64,000 nucleotides of DNA from DASREM01 sp035652095 (GCA_035652095.1 DASREM010000030.1:1-64000); one strand, 5' to 3'; shown: positions 1 through 8,729, numbered from the stretch's first letter. The notes: generated from the sequence alone by a model not told the origin. Program-made: numbers and translations.

Positions 1-92
1 ACTCGACGCAGTACTCCAGCTCGTTCCACCTCTCTCGCACTCAATGCCGTTCTCCCCAATCCAGCCTCCTCCATCGAAGGCCTAGATTAGGA

Positions 93-133
93 GACATTTC
101 TAATGCAACCAGAAGGGGACATTTCTAATGCAA
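93..133. repeat. 16-bp direct repeat pair upstream of the F420 operon
   Basis: The 16-mer gacatttctaatgcaa occurs at 93-108 and again at 118-133, giving a 25-bp period. It lies outside any recognisable gene. The gacatttct core resembles the ends of some integrase-type insertion sequences, so this may be a vestige of an IS end, but no transposase is visible. It could equally be a regulatory repeat for the operon that begins at 243. Confidence 0.5.
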
Positions 134-158
134 TTCAACAGTGTTGAACAATTCAACA
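134..158. promoter_or_regulatory. Overlapping palindromes, possible operator for the cof operon
   Basis: Three 7-bp half-sites alternate: ttcaaca (134-140), tgttgaa (142-148) and ttcaaca (152-158). They form two overlapping perfect inverted repeats with spacers of 1 and 3 bp, about 85-110 bp before cofG. This is the arrangement expected for a dimeric repressor binding side by side. The regulator is unknown. A similar near-palindrome lies before the multicopper oxidase at 48616-48631. Confidence 0.4.
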
Positions 159-242
159 ATCGCCGAGTTCTTGACGCTCCAAAAAGGCTGGCCGCACCAA
201 TCTCGCCTCCCGCGCTGAACGCAGCACGGCGAAGGCTCATGT

Positions 243-1463
243 ATGATTTCGCTCAGTGATGAGCGCCGGGTGCAAAGGTTGACGGCCGAAACTACAACCC
301 TTACTCATAACGCCGGACGGACGGTTGCGCCTATGCAGGCGGGAATCTCGCGCGAGTTTGCCCGCCAGTTGATCCGTGCTGCCTCGAGCGAGCTTCCGGA
401 ATTACTGGCGGAGGCTCGCGCCATCCGCGATCGCTTTAAGCCCGGCATTATCACCTACTCGCGAAAGGTCTTCCTTCCGCTCACCAATCTTTGCCGTGAC
501 TATTGTGGATATTGCACCTTCCGCCGCGATCCCGGGCAGCCGGGCGCTCACACCATGAGCCCGGAGGAAGTGCTTGCAGTGGCTCGCGCGGGCGAGAAGT
601 TAGGCTGCACCGAAGCCCTCTTCAGCCTTGGGGACAAGCCGGAATTGCTGTTCCCGGAGATGCGCGAGACTTTGCGCCACCTGGGCTACAAATCAACGCT
701 GCACTACCTGGAAGCGATGTGTGAGTTGGTACTTCGCGAGACCAGCCTGTTGCCCCATCCCAATCCTGGCCTGCTTAGTCCGGAGTGGATCGAGCGCCTG
801 GCTGCGGTCTCACCCAGCATGGGCCTGATGCTGGAAACCACGAATGCCGCACTACTCGCCCCTGGCGCCGCCCACGACAACGCCCCCGACAAGCTTCCCT
901 CCAGGCGACTACGCACCATAGAAGAGGCGGGAAAGAGAAACGTTCCCTTCACCACTGGGCTCCTGATCGGCATCGGCGAATCCCTCGATGATCGGGTGGA
1001 CTCCCTGTTCGCGATCCGCGAACTTCACGAACGATATGGGCACATCCAGGAGGTGATCATCCAGAATTTCCGCGCGAAGCCGGCCATCCCCATGCGAGAC
1101 TGGCCTGAACCGACGGAACAGGATATGCTTCGCACCATCGCAGTCGCGCGCCTGGTGATGCCAAACGTAAACTTGCAAGCTCCGCCCAACCTCTCCGCGC
1201 CGTACTATCAGAACCTTCTGGACGCGGGCATTAACGATTGGGGCGGCATCTCTCCATTGACCCCGGACTTCATCAACCCTGAAAAGCCATGGCCGCATCT
1301 TGAGCAATTGCAGTTGCGGACCGAGGCGAAAGGCTATTCCTTGCGCCAACGACTGCCTGTGTACCCGGAATTTGTGCCGGCCGCGGTCGAGCGTTCTGGA
1401 CTGCTCGCGGACAAGCTGCGCTCGGCTGCCGATCCAGCCGGTTACGTACGGAGGGCTGCATGA
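243..1463 (+). CDS. cofG: FO synthase subunit 1 (7,8-didemethyl-8-hydroxy-5-deazariboflavin synthase), radical SAM
   Basis: CofG makes the deazaflavin chromophore FO of coenzyme F420 together with CofH. The radical-SAM CxxxCxxC cluster motif is visible at C84, C88 and C91 within TNLCRDYCGYC, and the C-terminal half carries the family's IQEVIIQNF and NDWGGISPLTPD segments. At 406 residues it is a free-standing subunit, unlike the fused FbiC of actinobacteria. The start is uncertain: the family's conserved region begins near residue 32, so an internal ATG at 333 is an alternative. The stop overlaps the cofD start (ATGA), so the two are translationally coupled. First gene of the F420 operon. Confidence 0.93.
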   Translation: MISLSDERRVQRLTAETTTLTHNAGRTVAPMQAGISREFARQLIRAASSELPELLAEARAIRDRFKPGIITYSRKVFLPLTNLCRDYCGYCTFRRDPGQPGAHTMSPEEVLAVARAGEKLGCTEALFSLGDKPELLFPEMRETLRHLGYKSTLHYLEAMCELVLRETSLLPHPNPGLLSPEWIERLAAVSPSMGLMLETTNAALLAPGAAHDNAPDKLPSRRLRTIEEAGKRNVPFTTGLLIGIGESLDDRVDSLFAIRELHERYGHIQEVIIQNFRAKPAIPMRDWPEPTEQDMLRTIAVARLVMPNVNLQAPPNLSAPYYQNLLDAGINDWGGISPLTPDFINPEKPWPHLEQLQLRTEAKGYSLRQRLPVYPEFVPAAVERSGLLADKLRSAADPAGYVRRAA

Positions 1464-2422
1464 TCGTAGTTCTCACCGGAGGGACCGGCGGCGCAAAATT
1501 CGTCGATGGCCTCAGCCAGGTCGTGGCTCCACAGGACCTCACCATCATCGTCAACACCGGGGATGATCTGGAATGGTGGGGACTCTACGTCTCTCCCGAT
1601 ATTGACTCGATCACCTACGTCCTCGCCGGCCTGCTCAGCAAAGAACGTGGATGGGGTGTGAAAGGGGACACGTTTTATTGCCTGCAGGCCATGGGGCAAC
1701 TCGGCGAGCCAATCTGGTTCCAAACCGGCGACCGCGATCTCGCGGCACATATTTACCGGTCCAAACTCCTCTCCCAAGGCAAGACTCTCGCCGAAGCTAC
1801 CGCCGAGATCGCCGCCCGCCTTGGGGTTCAGTCCCGCATCTTGCCCATGACCAATTCGCGCGTTGAAACCCGCGTGCTTACCCCCACGGTCGGCGAACTC
1901 AGTTTCGAAGAGTACTTTGTACAGCGCTGGTATCAGGATCCGGTGGACTCGGTTCGATTTGCGGGAGCCTCCGACGCTACCCCCGCGCCAGGCGTGCTGG
2001 AAGCCATCCGCAATGCCAGTGTCGTTCTTCTTGCTCCCAGCAATCCCGTCACCAGTATTGGTCCAATCCTGGCAATTCCGGGAATTCGTGAAGCCCTGCA
2101 ACAAACTCCGGCCGGCGTGATCGCGGTCTCGCCGATTGTGGCAGGAGCGGCCGTGTCCGGACCCGCCGGCGCGCTGATGGCCTCGCAGAACTGGCCCGTT
2201 TCCATCGCAGGAGTGGCCCAGGCTTACCACGATTTCCTCGACGTGCTGGTCGCCGACCTCCGCGATCAGGAGTCAGCTGATGAGTTGCGCCGCTCCGGAT
2301 TTCGCGTGCACTGCACCCGGACAATCATGCGCACAGCCCAGGACAAAGCCGACCTGGCCCGCGCCGTTCTCGATCTCGCGACCGGATTGACCAGGAGCAA
2401 AGCTGTTTCGGACCAGTCATGA
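1460..2422 (+). CDS. cofD: 2-phospho-L-lactate (or phosphoenolpyruvyl) transferase
   Basis: CofD/FbiA transfers the phospho-lactyl-type moiety from the guanylylated donor made by CofC onto FO, giving F420-0 or dehydro-F420-0. The N-terminus reads MIVVLTGGTGGAKFVDGL, the family's nucleotide-binding glycine loop, followed by NTGDDLEWWGLYVSPDIDS, the FO/metal-binding segment. Length (320 aa) is normal. It overlaps cofG upstream and cofC downstream by 4 bp each. Whether the donor carries lactate, phosphoenolpyruvate or phosphoglycerate cannot be read from the sequence by eye. Confidence 0.94.
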   Translation: MIVVLTGGTGGAKFVDGLSQVVAPQDLTIIVNTGDDLEWWGLYVSPDIDSITYVLAGLLSKERGWGVKGDTFYCLQAMGQLGEPIWFQTGDRDLAAHIYRSKLLSQGKTLAEATAEIAARLGVQSRILPMTNSRVETRVLTPTVGELSFEEYFVQRWYQDPVDSVRFAGASDATPAPGVLEAIRNASVVLLAPSNPVTSIGPILAIPGIREALQQTPAGVIAVSPIVAGAAVSGPAGALMASQNWPVSIAGVAQAYHDFLDVLVADLRDQESADELRRSGFRVHCTRTIMRTAQDKADLARAVLDLATGLTRSKAVSDQS

Positions 2423-3072
2423 TTCTCGTTCCAGTCAAGAACCTTTCCAGTGCGAAACAAAGGCTGGCCTCGATTCTGGATCAGCCCTCCCGCACCGAAC
2501 TCGCACAATCCATGCTTTTCGACGTGCTCGAAGCATTGGCTGCCTGGCCCAACCGCCCGGAGGTCGCCGTTGTCAGTAGCGATCCCTTCGCGTTGGAATT
2601 GGCCGATCACTTCCGCTTCGTTGTGATTCCCGACAACCAGAACATCAGCGAAACCGATGCCATCGAAATGGCCACTGAAGTTTGTGTGGAGCGTGGGGTC
2701 GAGAGCACCGTGGTCATTCCCGGAGACATTCCGCTGATCCAGTCGTGGGAGTTGGAGAAGATTCTCGAGCTCGCTCCGAAAGAAGGTTCTGTCCTGGTTC
2801 CCGCCGCCGATGGTCGCGGCACGAATGCGGCTTTTCGCCGGCCCGCCAACTTGTTCCCGCTTCGCTTCGGTAATGACAGCTTCAAGCCTCACCGGGCCGC
2901 CGCCACCGCCACGGGTAAACCGTGCATCATTGTTTCTTTACCCGGCATTGCACTTGACGTGGACAATCCCAGCGACCTCGCGCAGCTGCTGGCAGCGCCC
3001 GGCAACACCCGAACCCAAAAACTGCTTCGCGACTGGGACCTTTCCCAGTTGCCGCTTGCGGCCAACGAATAG
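2419..3072 (+). CDS. cofC: 2-phospho-L-lactate / phosphoenolpyruvate guanylyltransferase
   Basis: CofC/FbiD activates a three-carbon phosphoacid with GTP to form the donor used by CofD. The MILVPVKNLSSAKQRLASIL start is the nucleotidyltransferase signature (PVK..AKxRL), and the mid-region VVIPGDIPLI matches the conserved PxDxP-type metal site. 217 residues is the usual size. It overlaps cofD by 4 bp. The next gene, cofE, begins 45 bp downstream without overlap. Confidence 0.92.
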   Translation: MILVPVKNLSSAKQRLASILDQPSRTELAQSMLFDVLEALAAWPNRPEVAVVSSDPFALELADHFRFVVIPDNQNISETDAIEMATEVCVERGVESTVVIPGDIPLIQSWELEKILELAPKEGSVLVPAADGRGTNAAFRRPANLFPLRFGNDSFKPHRAAATATGKPCIIVSLPGIALDVDNPSDLAQLLAAPGNTRTQKLLRDWDLSQLPLAANE

Positions 3073-3117
3073 CGCATGTGACGCTTCTCTGCTGCCTGAG
3101 GTACATTGCTTCACAAC

Positions 3118-3879
3118 ATGCCTTCCACCGATGAACTCCGGATTATTCCCGTGCCTCTGTCCCAGGAAGTCCGGCCGGGCGAAATCATCGCTGAGATCCT
3201 GATTAGAGCCTTGCGCCGTCAGCATCTAAAGCTATCCCATGGTGATGTTCTTGTGATCAAACACAAAATCGTTTCCAAGGCTGAGGGGCGCTTGGTGGCC
3301 CTGGATTCCATCCGTCCTTCCGCGGCTTCTCAAGCCTGGGCCCGGCAATATCACCTCGATCCGCGCGTCACCGAACTGGCCCTGAAGGAAGCGGTCCGGA
3401 TCGTGCGCCGCAAGAACGGGGTTCTGATCACGGAGACCCCGCATGGCTTCGTCTGTGCCAATAGCGGTGTAGACGTTTCAAACGTGGACGGCGGCCTACA
3501 CGCGCTGCTCCTCCCCGAGGATCCGGACCGTTCTGCCGCGAAAATTCACCGCGACCTGAAAAAACGTCTGAACCTTTCTATTCCCGTGATCATCACTGAT
3601 ACTTTCGGGCGTCCCTGGCGGGAAGGTCTTACCGAGGTGGCGATCGGAATTGCTGGAATGAAGGCCATCCATGACGATCGTGGAAGCCGCGATCCGTATG
3701 GCTACACTCTACGGGTCAGCATGGAGGCGGTGGCCGATGAATTAGCCTGCGCTGCCGGACTGGTCTGCGGCAAGCTGGCGCGCACCCCGGCTTGCATCAT
3801 TCGCGGGTTCCGCTACCGTGCTGCGAAGGGCAGTTCACGCGAACTGATTCGTCCGCCGGCTGCCGATTTGTTTCGCTAG
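3118..3879 (+). CDS. cofE: Coenzyme F420-0:L-glutamate ligase
   Basis: CofE adds the gamma-linked glutamate tail to F420-0 using GTP. Recognisable segments are GDVLVIKHKIVSKAEG, HGFVCANSGVDVSNVDGG and TDTFGRPWREG, which form the nucleotide and metal site. The protein is about 253 residues, so it is the ligase domain only and lacks the C-terminal nitroreductase domain that FbiB uses to reduce dehydro-F420-0. An ATG at 3118 was chosen. A TTG at 3106, four bases after a gagg, is an alternative giving four more residues. Confidence 0.92.
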   Translation: MPSTDELRIIPVPLSQEVRPGEIIAEILIRALRRQHLKLSHGDVLVIKHKIVSKAEGRLVALDSIRPSAASQAWARQYHLDPRVTELALKEAVRIVRRKNGVLITETPHGFVCANSGVDVSNVDGGLHALLLPEDPDRSAAKIHRDLKKRLNLSIPVIITDTFGRPWREGLTEVAIGIAGMKAIHDDRGSRDPYGYTLRVSMEAVADELACAAGLVCGKLARTPACIIRGFRYRAAKGSSRELIRPPAADLFR

Positions 3880-3962
3880 GTGTGCCACGACACGAGGGGT
3901 CGGGACGTGGGTCGCGCTCCCGATCGCGAAAAGGCTAGTATGCTGATGCAGGATGAGGATCC

Positions 3963-5180
3963 ATGCTCACGCAATTAGAATTGTTTCACTCGCTTGACTG
4001 GTCAGATGTCGCATCTCATGTTTCGCCCGGGGTCCGCACTGCCCTTGAAGCGGTACTCGAAACCTGCGACGGTGCGACCCTCAGCCGAGAGCAATGCCTG
4101 CTTCTCTCCCGGGTTGAAGACAACGATCTGCTCGGCTTGCTGACTGCAGCCGATGCCGTTCGTCGTGAACTCGCCGGCAACATCGTCACCTACATCGTGA
4201 ACCGCAACATCAATTTCACGAATGTCTGTTTCGTCGGCTGCAAGTTCTGCGCTTTCAGTCGCGGCCCCCGCGAGGCAGACACCTACTTCCTGGAGCTTGA
4301 GCAGGTTGCGCAGAAGGCACGGGAAGCCTGGGAACTGGGGGCTACTGAGGTGTGCATTCAGGGAGGGCTGCCCCACGGCTTGCCTCCTTACTACTACCGC
4401 GACATTCTTCGCGCCGTAAAATCCGCGACTCCACGCATGCATATTCATGCCTTCTCGCCGATGGAAATCGTGTATGGCGTTGAACTCACGGGCATGCCGC
4501 TGGCCGATTACCTGTCCATGTTGCGCGACAACGGCCTGGACACGCTTCCCGGCACGGCTGCGGAGATTCTCGACGACGAAGTTCGCCACATTCTTTCGCG
4601 AAACAAACTTTCCACCGAGCAATGGACGCAAGTCATCCGGACCGCGCATCGCAATGGAATTCGCACCACCTCAACCATGATGTATGGACACGTGGAAACA
4701 CCCAGTCATTGGGTGAACCAGCTGCTTCTCCTGCGGGAAATCCAGAATGAGACCGGCGGCTTCACCGAATTCGTTCCCCTGAGCTTCGTGCACCAGAACA
4801 CGCTGCTGTTTCATCAAGGCCTGGCGCGGCCAGGCGCCACTCTCGCCGAACATCTTAAGATTCATGCGCTGTCCCGAATCATGCTTGCGGGCTCCATTAA
4901 CAACATCCAGGTCTCATGGGTGAAGCTGAATCGTAATCTCTCCCAACTCTGCCTGCACGCCGGGGCCAACGATTACGGCGGGACGCTCATGGAAGAGAAC
5001 ATCTCGCGCGAAGCCGGGGCCACAGCCGGGCAATACACCGCCCCCGAAGAATTTCAGTCCTTGATCCTCGAGTCTGGCCGTATTCCTGCCGAGCGCAACA
5101 CCACCTACTCGCGGATCCGCCTGAAGACTCCCGTTTCTCCGTTCACGATCGAAGAGCTTGTCGAACCGGAGTTCGCATGA
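3963..5180 (+). CDS. cofH: FO synthase subunit 2 (5-amino-6-(D-ribitylamino)uracil-tyrosine transferase), radical SAM
   Basis: CofH joins the tyrosine-derived fragment to the ribitylaminouracil to start FO assembly. The radical-SAM motif CxxxCxxC is at C89, C93 and C96 in NVCFVGCKFCAFSRG. Further family segments are EVCIQGGLPHG, LPGTAAEILDD, EFVPLSFVHQNT and NDYGGTLMEENISREAG. Length 405 aa is typical for a stand-alone subunit. A gatgagg Shine-Dalgarno lies 4 bp before the ATG. An 83-bp gap separates it from cofE; its stop overlaps npdG (ATGA). Confidence 0.94.
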   Translation: MLTQLELFHSLDWSDVASHVSPGVRTALEAVLETCDGATLSREQCLLLSRVEDNDLLGLLTAADAVRRELAGNIVTYIVNRNINFTNVCFVGCKFCAFSRGPREADTYFLELEQVAQKAREAWELGATEVCIQGGLPHGLPPYYYRDILRAVKSATPRMHIHAFSPMEIVYGVELTGMPLADYLSMLRDNGLDTLPGTAAEILDDEVRHILSRNKLSTEQWTQVIRTAHRNGIRTTSTMMYGHVETPSHWVNQLLLLREIQNETGGFTEFVPLSFVHQNTLLFHQGLARPGATLAEHLKIHALSRIMLAGSINNIQVSWVKLNRNLSQLCLHAGANDYGGTLMEENISREAGATAGQYTAPEEFQSLILESGRIPAERNTTYSRIRLKTPVSPFTIEELVEPEFA

Positions 5181-5860
5181 GCCGCACCATCGCGGTTCTT
5201 GGAGGCACAGGGCCGGAGGGTTCAGGTCTGGCGTTACGATGGGCTCGCGCCGGCGAAACGATCATCATCGGCTCCCGCGATGCGAAACGGGCGCAAGATG
5301 CCGCCGACAAAATCACCCAGAAATCCGGATCGAAAACTCCACTCTCCGGAATGGACAATTTCGCGGCCTGTGAGGCAGCGGACATTGTCGTGCTTACCGT
5401 ACCCTTCGAAGGTCATGCGGCCCTGCTGAAACAGGTGAAAAGCAGCATCCGCACCAACAGCATCGTGGTCGACACTACCGTGCCCCTCGCAGCAGCGGTT
5501 GGCGGCCGCGCTACTCGCACCCTAGGCGTGTGGCAAGGATCAGCCGCGCAGGAGACTGCCGAACTCGTTCCAAAGGGAGTTCGCGTCGCCGCAGCGTTTC
5601 ACAATACCTCTGCCGAAGTGCTGAACGGCGACGACGACGTCGAGTGCGACGTCATCGTCTGCAGTGACGATCCGGAGGCGAATGCGACGGTCCGAGATCT
5701 GGCAAGAAAAATCCCGGGGGTTCGCGCCTTGGACGGCGGAAAGCTTGAGACTTCTCGCATTCTGGAACACATTACCGCGCTGCTCATCGCTTTGAATATC
5801 CGGCATAAGGGGCATTCCGGCATTCGCATTACCGGCTTGCCAGACGCAGCATTCAAGTAA
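5177..5860 (+). CDS. npdG: F420-dependent NADP reductase
   Basis: NpdG/Fno shuttles hydride between F420H2 and NADP(H), linking the cofactor pool to central redox. The N-terminus shows a Rossmann fold, IAVLGGTGPEGSGLALRWA, then IIIGSRDAKRA, where the S/R pair is typical of NADP phosphate recognition. The core ADIVVLTVPFEGH also fits the family. 227 residues matches the usual 210-230. Coupling to cofH by a 4-bp overlap shows that the operon encodes cofactor synthesis and its recycling enzyme together. Confidence 0.9.
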   Translation: MSRTIAVLGGTGPEGSGLALRWARAGETIIIGSRDAKRAQDAADKITQKSGSKTPLSGMDNFAACEAADIVVLTVPFEGHAALLKQVKSSIRTNSIVVDTTVPLAAAVGGRATRTLGVWQGSAAQETAELVPKGVRVAAAFHNTSAEVLNGDDDVECDVIVCSDDPEANATVRDLARKIPGVRALDGGKLETSRILEHITALLIALNIRHKGHSGIRITGLPDAAFK

Positions 5861-5884
5861 TCTCCGCCGGAGAAACGGTTCGCT

Positions 5885-6163
5885 ATGCCTGAGGCTCCGC
5901 CGCTAACCTCCGAGATGTTGCAGGAAATCCAGAGACTGTTCCCCCCTGAAAGCATCGCCAGAGTTTCTGCTCTGCTTCTGTCGTATGGAGAGCAAAATTA
6001 CGAGCGCGAAGTCAATCGCGTGCGCTGGGGTCTTCTGCACGTTTCCGGAGATGACATCGTAAAGCTCGAGCGCATGGTGGCCATGGCCAAGCGCGATTAC
6101 CGGGATTTGATCGTGGCCGCGGAATACACCCGGCCTCGGATGACGCGAAAACATGATGACTGA
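5885..6163 (+). CDS. Hypothetical protein, 92 aa
   Basis: No family was recognised. The protein is mostly helical and charged, with no signal peptide or membrane segment and no cysteines. A conserved-looking core reads RVRWGLLHVSGDDIVKLERM. It begins 24 bp after npdG and overlaps the start of the next gene (ABC ATPase) by 11 bp, so it sits in a continuous transcription unit joining the F420 genes to the transporter. Codon use matches its neighbours, which supports a real gene. Confidence 0.7.
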   Translation: MPEAPPLTSEMLQEIQRLFPPESIARVSALLLSYGEQNYEREVNRVRWGLLHVSGDDIVKLERMVAMAKRDYRDLIVAAEYTRPRMTRKHDD

Positions 6164-6920
6164 GGACCACAGAGTCATCGAATTCCGCCATGTTTCTTTC
6201 CGTCTTGCAAATGGGCGTGAGTTGCTTCGCGATCTCAACTTCGAAATCCATCGCGGAGAAACGCTGGTTCTGCTCGGGCGCAGCGGCTCCGGCAAGACTA
6301 CGACCCTCAAGCTCATTAACCGGCTGCATGAACCGACTAGCGGCGATGTGCTGGTCAACGGCGAATCCACCCGACAATCGGACGTGATCCGGTTGCGCCG
6401 CTCTGTCGGCTATGCCATCCAGGATGTCGGCCTGTTCCCTCATTTCACTGTGGCCCGCAATATTGGAATCGTTCCCCAGATCGAAAACTGGCCTCCTGAT
6501 CGCGTTCAGAAGCGTGTTGAGGAACTGCTCCAGCTCGTGGGGCTCGAACCGCAACTCGCGACCCGCTACCCGCGCGAACTCTCCGGCGGCCAGCGCCAAC
6601 GGGTTGGCGTCGCTCGCGCGCTGGCGGCCGATCCTCCCATTCTCCTGATGGACGAACCGTTCGGGGCCCTCGATCCCATTACCCGCGCCGAATTGCAGCG
6701 CGAGTTTCTGTCCTTGCAGAAGCGGCTACGCAAGACCATCGCGTTCGTTACCCATGACCTTCACGAGGCCCTTGTGCTCGCAAATCGAGTGGCCCTGATG
6801 GAAGATGGGCGCCTGGTCACCATCCTTGCGCCGGATGAATTCCTGAAATCGAAAGAGCCATTAGTGGCGAAGTATCTCGACGCGTTCGGCACTCAGCTCG
6901 ATCATCGAGGGCAATCATGA
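6153..6920 (+). CDS. Osmoprotectant-type ABC transporter, ATP-binding protein
   Basis: ATPase of a quaternary-amine/osmoprotectant (OpuC/OsmV-like) importer. Visible motifs are Walker A GRSGSGKTT, the Q-loop in YAIQDVGLFPHFTV (the family's GYAIQxVGLFPHxTV), the signature LSGGQRQRVGVARAL and Walker B ILLMDEPFGALD. At 255 aa it lacks the C-terminal CBS pair present in OpuCA proteins, so the regulatory domain is missing or shorter here. Two adjacent ATGs (6153, 6156) could start it. The stop overlaps the permease start by 4 bp. Confidence 0.9.
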   Translation: MMTEDHRVIEFRHVSFRLANGRELLRDLNFEIHRGETLVLLGRSGSGKTTTLKLINRLHEPTSGDVLVNGESTRQSDVIRLRRSVGYAIQDVGLFPHFTVARNIGIVPQIENWPPDRVQKRVEELLQLVGLEPQLATRYPRELSGGQRQRVGVARALAADPPILLMDEPFGALDPITRAELQREFLSLQKRLRKTIAFVTHDLHEALVLANRVALMEDGRLVTILAPDEFLKSKEPLVAKYLDAFGTQLDHRGQS

Positions 6921-7549
6921 ACGTCTGGCATTTCATGTTCCAGAACCACATCGAAGTTGTTGACCTGACGCTCGAGCACCTCTGGCTGGTTGGAATCTCC
7001 ATCCTATTCGCGGTAGCGATCGGAATCCCCCTGGGAATTCTGATCACGCGACGTCCCGTTCTGAGCAAACCCGTGCTGGGCGCCGCCAACATCATTCAAA
7101 CCGTTCCCAGCCTTGCGCTCTTCGGATTTCTTCTGCCTGCGCCCTGGATTGGCGAACGCGCCGACCGCCTCGCGATTCTGGCCCTTACCCTTTACTCCTT
7201 GCTCCCGGTGATTCGCAACACTTACACGGGAATCCGGAATGTCGATCCCGCCGTGGTCGAGGCAGGACGCGGACTCGGCCTCACCGATCGCCAACTGCTC
7301 CTGAAGGTGCAGCTTCCGCTTGCGCTCGGCGTCATCATCGCCGGGGTGCGCGTCGCCACCGTCATCTCGGTTGGCCTGGCTACAATCGCTGCTGCAATCG
7401 GCGCCGGCGGTTTGGGTGAATATATTTTTCGCGGCCTGGCCATGGTCAACAACCAAGTCATCCTCGCGGGCGCCATTCCCGCGGCCCTGCTCGCCATCCT
7501 CGCCGACGTGAGTTTGGGATGGTTAGAGAAGCGGCTGAGCCCCGGATAA
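6917..7549 (+). CDS. Osmoprotectant-type ABC transporter, permease
   Basis: Inner-membrane permease of the same importer, a BinPDT-type protein with about six hydrophobic segments over 210 residues. The cytoplasmic coupling loop EAGRGLGLTDRQLLLKVQLPLALGVI is the EAA motif, and TIAAAIGAGGLGEYIFRGL is the usual C-terminal signature of OpuCB/ProW-like permeases. It is translationally coupled to the ATPase and followed 13 bp later by the binding protein. Substrate is inferred from family only: glycine betaine, choline or a related compound. Confidence 0.9.
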   Translation: MNVWHFMFQNHIEVVDLTLEHLWLVGISILFAVAIGIPLGILITRRPVLSKPVLGAANIIQTVPSLALFGFLLPAPWIGERADRLAILALTLYSLLPVIRNTYTGIRNVDPAVVEAGRGLGLTDRQLLLKVQLPLALGVIIAGVRVATVISVGLATIAAAIGAGGLGEYIFRGLAMVNNQVILAGAIPAALLAILADVSLGWLEKRLSPG

Positions 7550-7562
7550 CTTTGATCTGCTC

Positions 7563-8480
7563 ATGAGCCTCCCCCAACCCATCTCCGTGCTCGGAACTTG
7601 GTACTCGAACTCTTTGCTGGCTTTCTCAGCACTCTGTCTATTAGCGTCCTGCGGGCCTCCTCGCGGGGATCGGATCGTTATCGGCTCGAAAAATTTCACC
7701 GAGCAGCTGCTCCTTGGCGAAATCATGGCCCAGCAGATTGAGAACAAGACTCATCTGCCGGTAGAACGGAAGTTTTACTTAGCCGGTACTTACATTTGCC
7801 AGCAGGCGATTCTCGGCGGGCGAATCGACATTTACCCCGAGTACACCGGCACCGCCTTGACCGCGATTCTCAAACAGCCCCCGGAAAAAGACCCGAAACG
7901 CGTTTTCGATTCGGTCAAATCGCAGTACGCGACCCGCTTTCATCTGGATGTCGGCAGTCCCTTCGGCTTCAACGATACTTTCGCCATTGAAATCCGCGGA
8001 GAAGATGCCCGTCGTTTGAACCTGAAAACTATTTCCCAGGCGGCCGCCTACACTCCCCAATGGCGCGCCGGCTTCGGCTACGAATTCATGGAGCGTCCCG
8101 ACGGCTACAAGGGGCTTGCCGCAACCTATGGCCTGCGCTTCAAAGAACAGCCCCGCATCATGGATCTTGGCCTGCTCGCCCGCGCTCTCAAAGAAACACA
8201 GATCGACCTCGCTGCCGGCAACACCACCGACGGACTGATTCCTGCCCTGGACTTGTTTGTACTCGAAGACGATCGCCACTATTTCCCGCCCTACGAAGCG
8301 GTCCCCATCATCAGCCAGGAGGCAATCCATCGTCATCCGGAGATAGGAGCCGCGCTTCAGCAACTCGCCGGGAAAATTTCCGACGATGACATGCGCCGCC
8401 TCAACTACGCGGTAGACGGACAGCGCCAGGACGCCCAACAGGTCGTGCGAGAATTTCTCAAACAGAAGGGTCTAATTTGA
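7563..8480 (+). CDS. Osmoprotectant-type ABC transporter, substrate-binding lipoprotein
   Basis: Binding protein of the OpuAC/OsmF type. The N-terminus has a hydrophobic stretch ending in the lipobox LLASC (Cys near residue 29), so it is probably membrane-anchored. The mature part begins RIVIGSKNFTEQLLLGEIMA, the family hallmark, and continues with DIYPEYTGTALTAIL and AAGNTTDGLIPALDLFVLEDD. 305 aa is the normal length. It is the last gene of the plus-strand run. Confidence 0.9.
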   Translation: MSLPQPISVLGTWYSNSLLAFSALCLLASCGPPRGDRIVIGSKNFTEQLLLGEIMAQQIENKTHLPVERKFYLAGTYICQQAILGGRIDIYPEYTGTALTAILKQPPEKDPKRVFDSVKSQYATRFHLDVGSPFGFNDTFAIEIRGEDARRLNLKTISQAAAYTPQWRAGFGYEFMERPDGYKGLAATYGLRFKEQPRIMDLGLLARALKETQIDLAAGNTTDGLIPALDLFVLEDDRHYFPPYEAVPIISQEAIHRHPEIGAALQQLAGKISDDDMRRLNYAVDGQRQDAQQVVREFLKQKGLI

Positions 8481-8493
8481 TTGGGATAAACTT

Positions 8494-8685
8494 CTATTTA
8501 GGGCTCGCCTTGGCATCGCCTTCGGGTTGGGTCTGGCACTTGTGCCGGTTGAACGCGTCCTGGATTGCGGACTGCGCATTGCCCATGCGCGGGTCCCCTG
8601 AGAATTGTTCGCTACACTGCTCGCAGATTCCGAGCACCGGGACATTCCGCTCGCGCCTTATGATCCTTAAATTGCGTTTTGCCAT
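8494..8685 (-). CDS. Small conserved Cys/His protein, probable zinc-site
   Basis: A 63-residue basic protein starting MAKRNLRIIRRERNVPVLG. C22 and C25 (in ICEQCSEQF) and a downstream HKC near residue 50 look like a zinc-binding site, with the segment GDPRMGNAQSAIQDAFNRH between them. An upstream GTG at 8742 would add 19 residues and overlap the priA stop, but the ATG at 8685 gives a more typical basic N-terminus. It lies directly downstream of priA on the same strand. Function unknown. Confidence 0.55.
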   Translation of the reverse strand: MAKRNLRIIRRERNVPVLGICEQCSEQFSGDPRMGNAQSAIQDAFNRHKCQTQPEGDAKASPK

Positions 8686-8729
8686 ACGCCAGTGTCCCAC
8701 ATGGGTTTGAAATTCACTAGGCAAGATTC

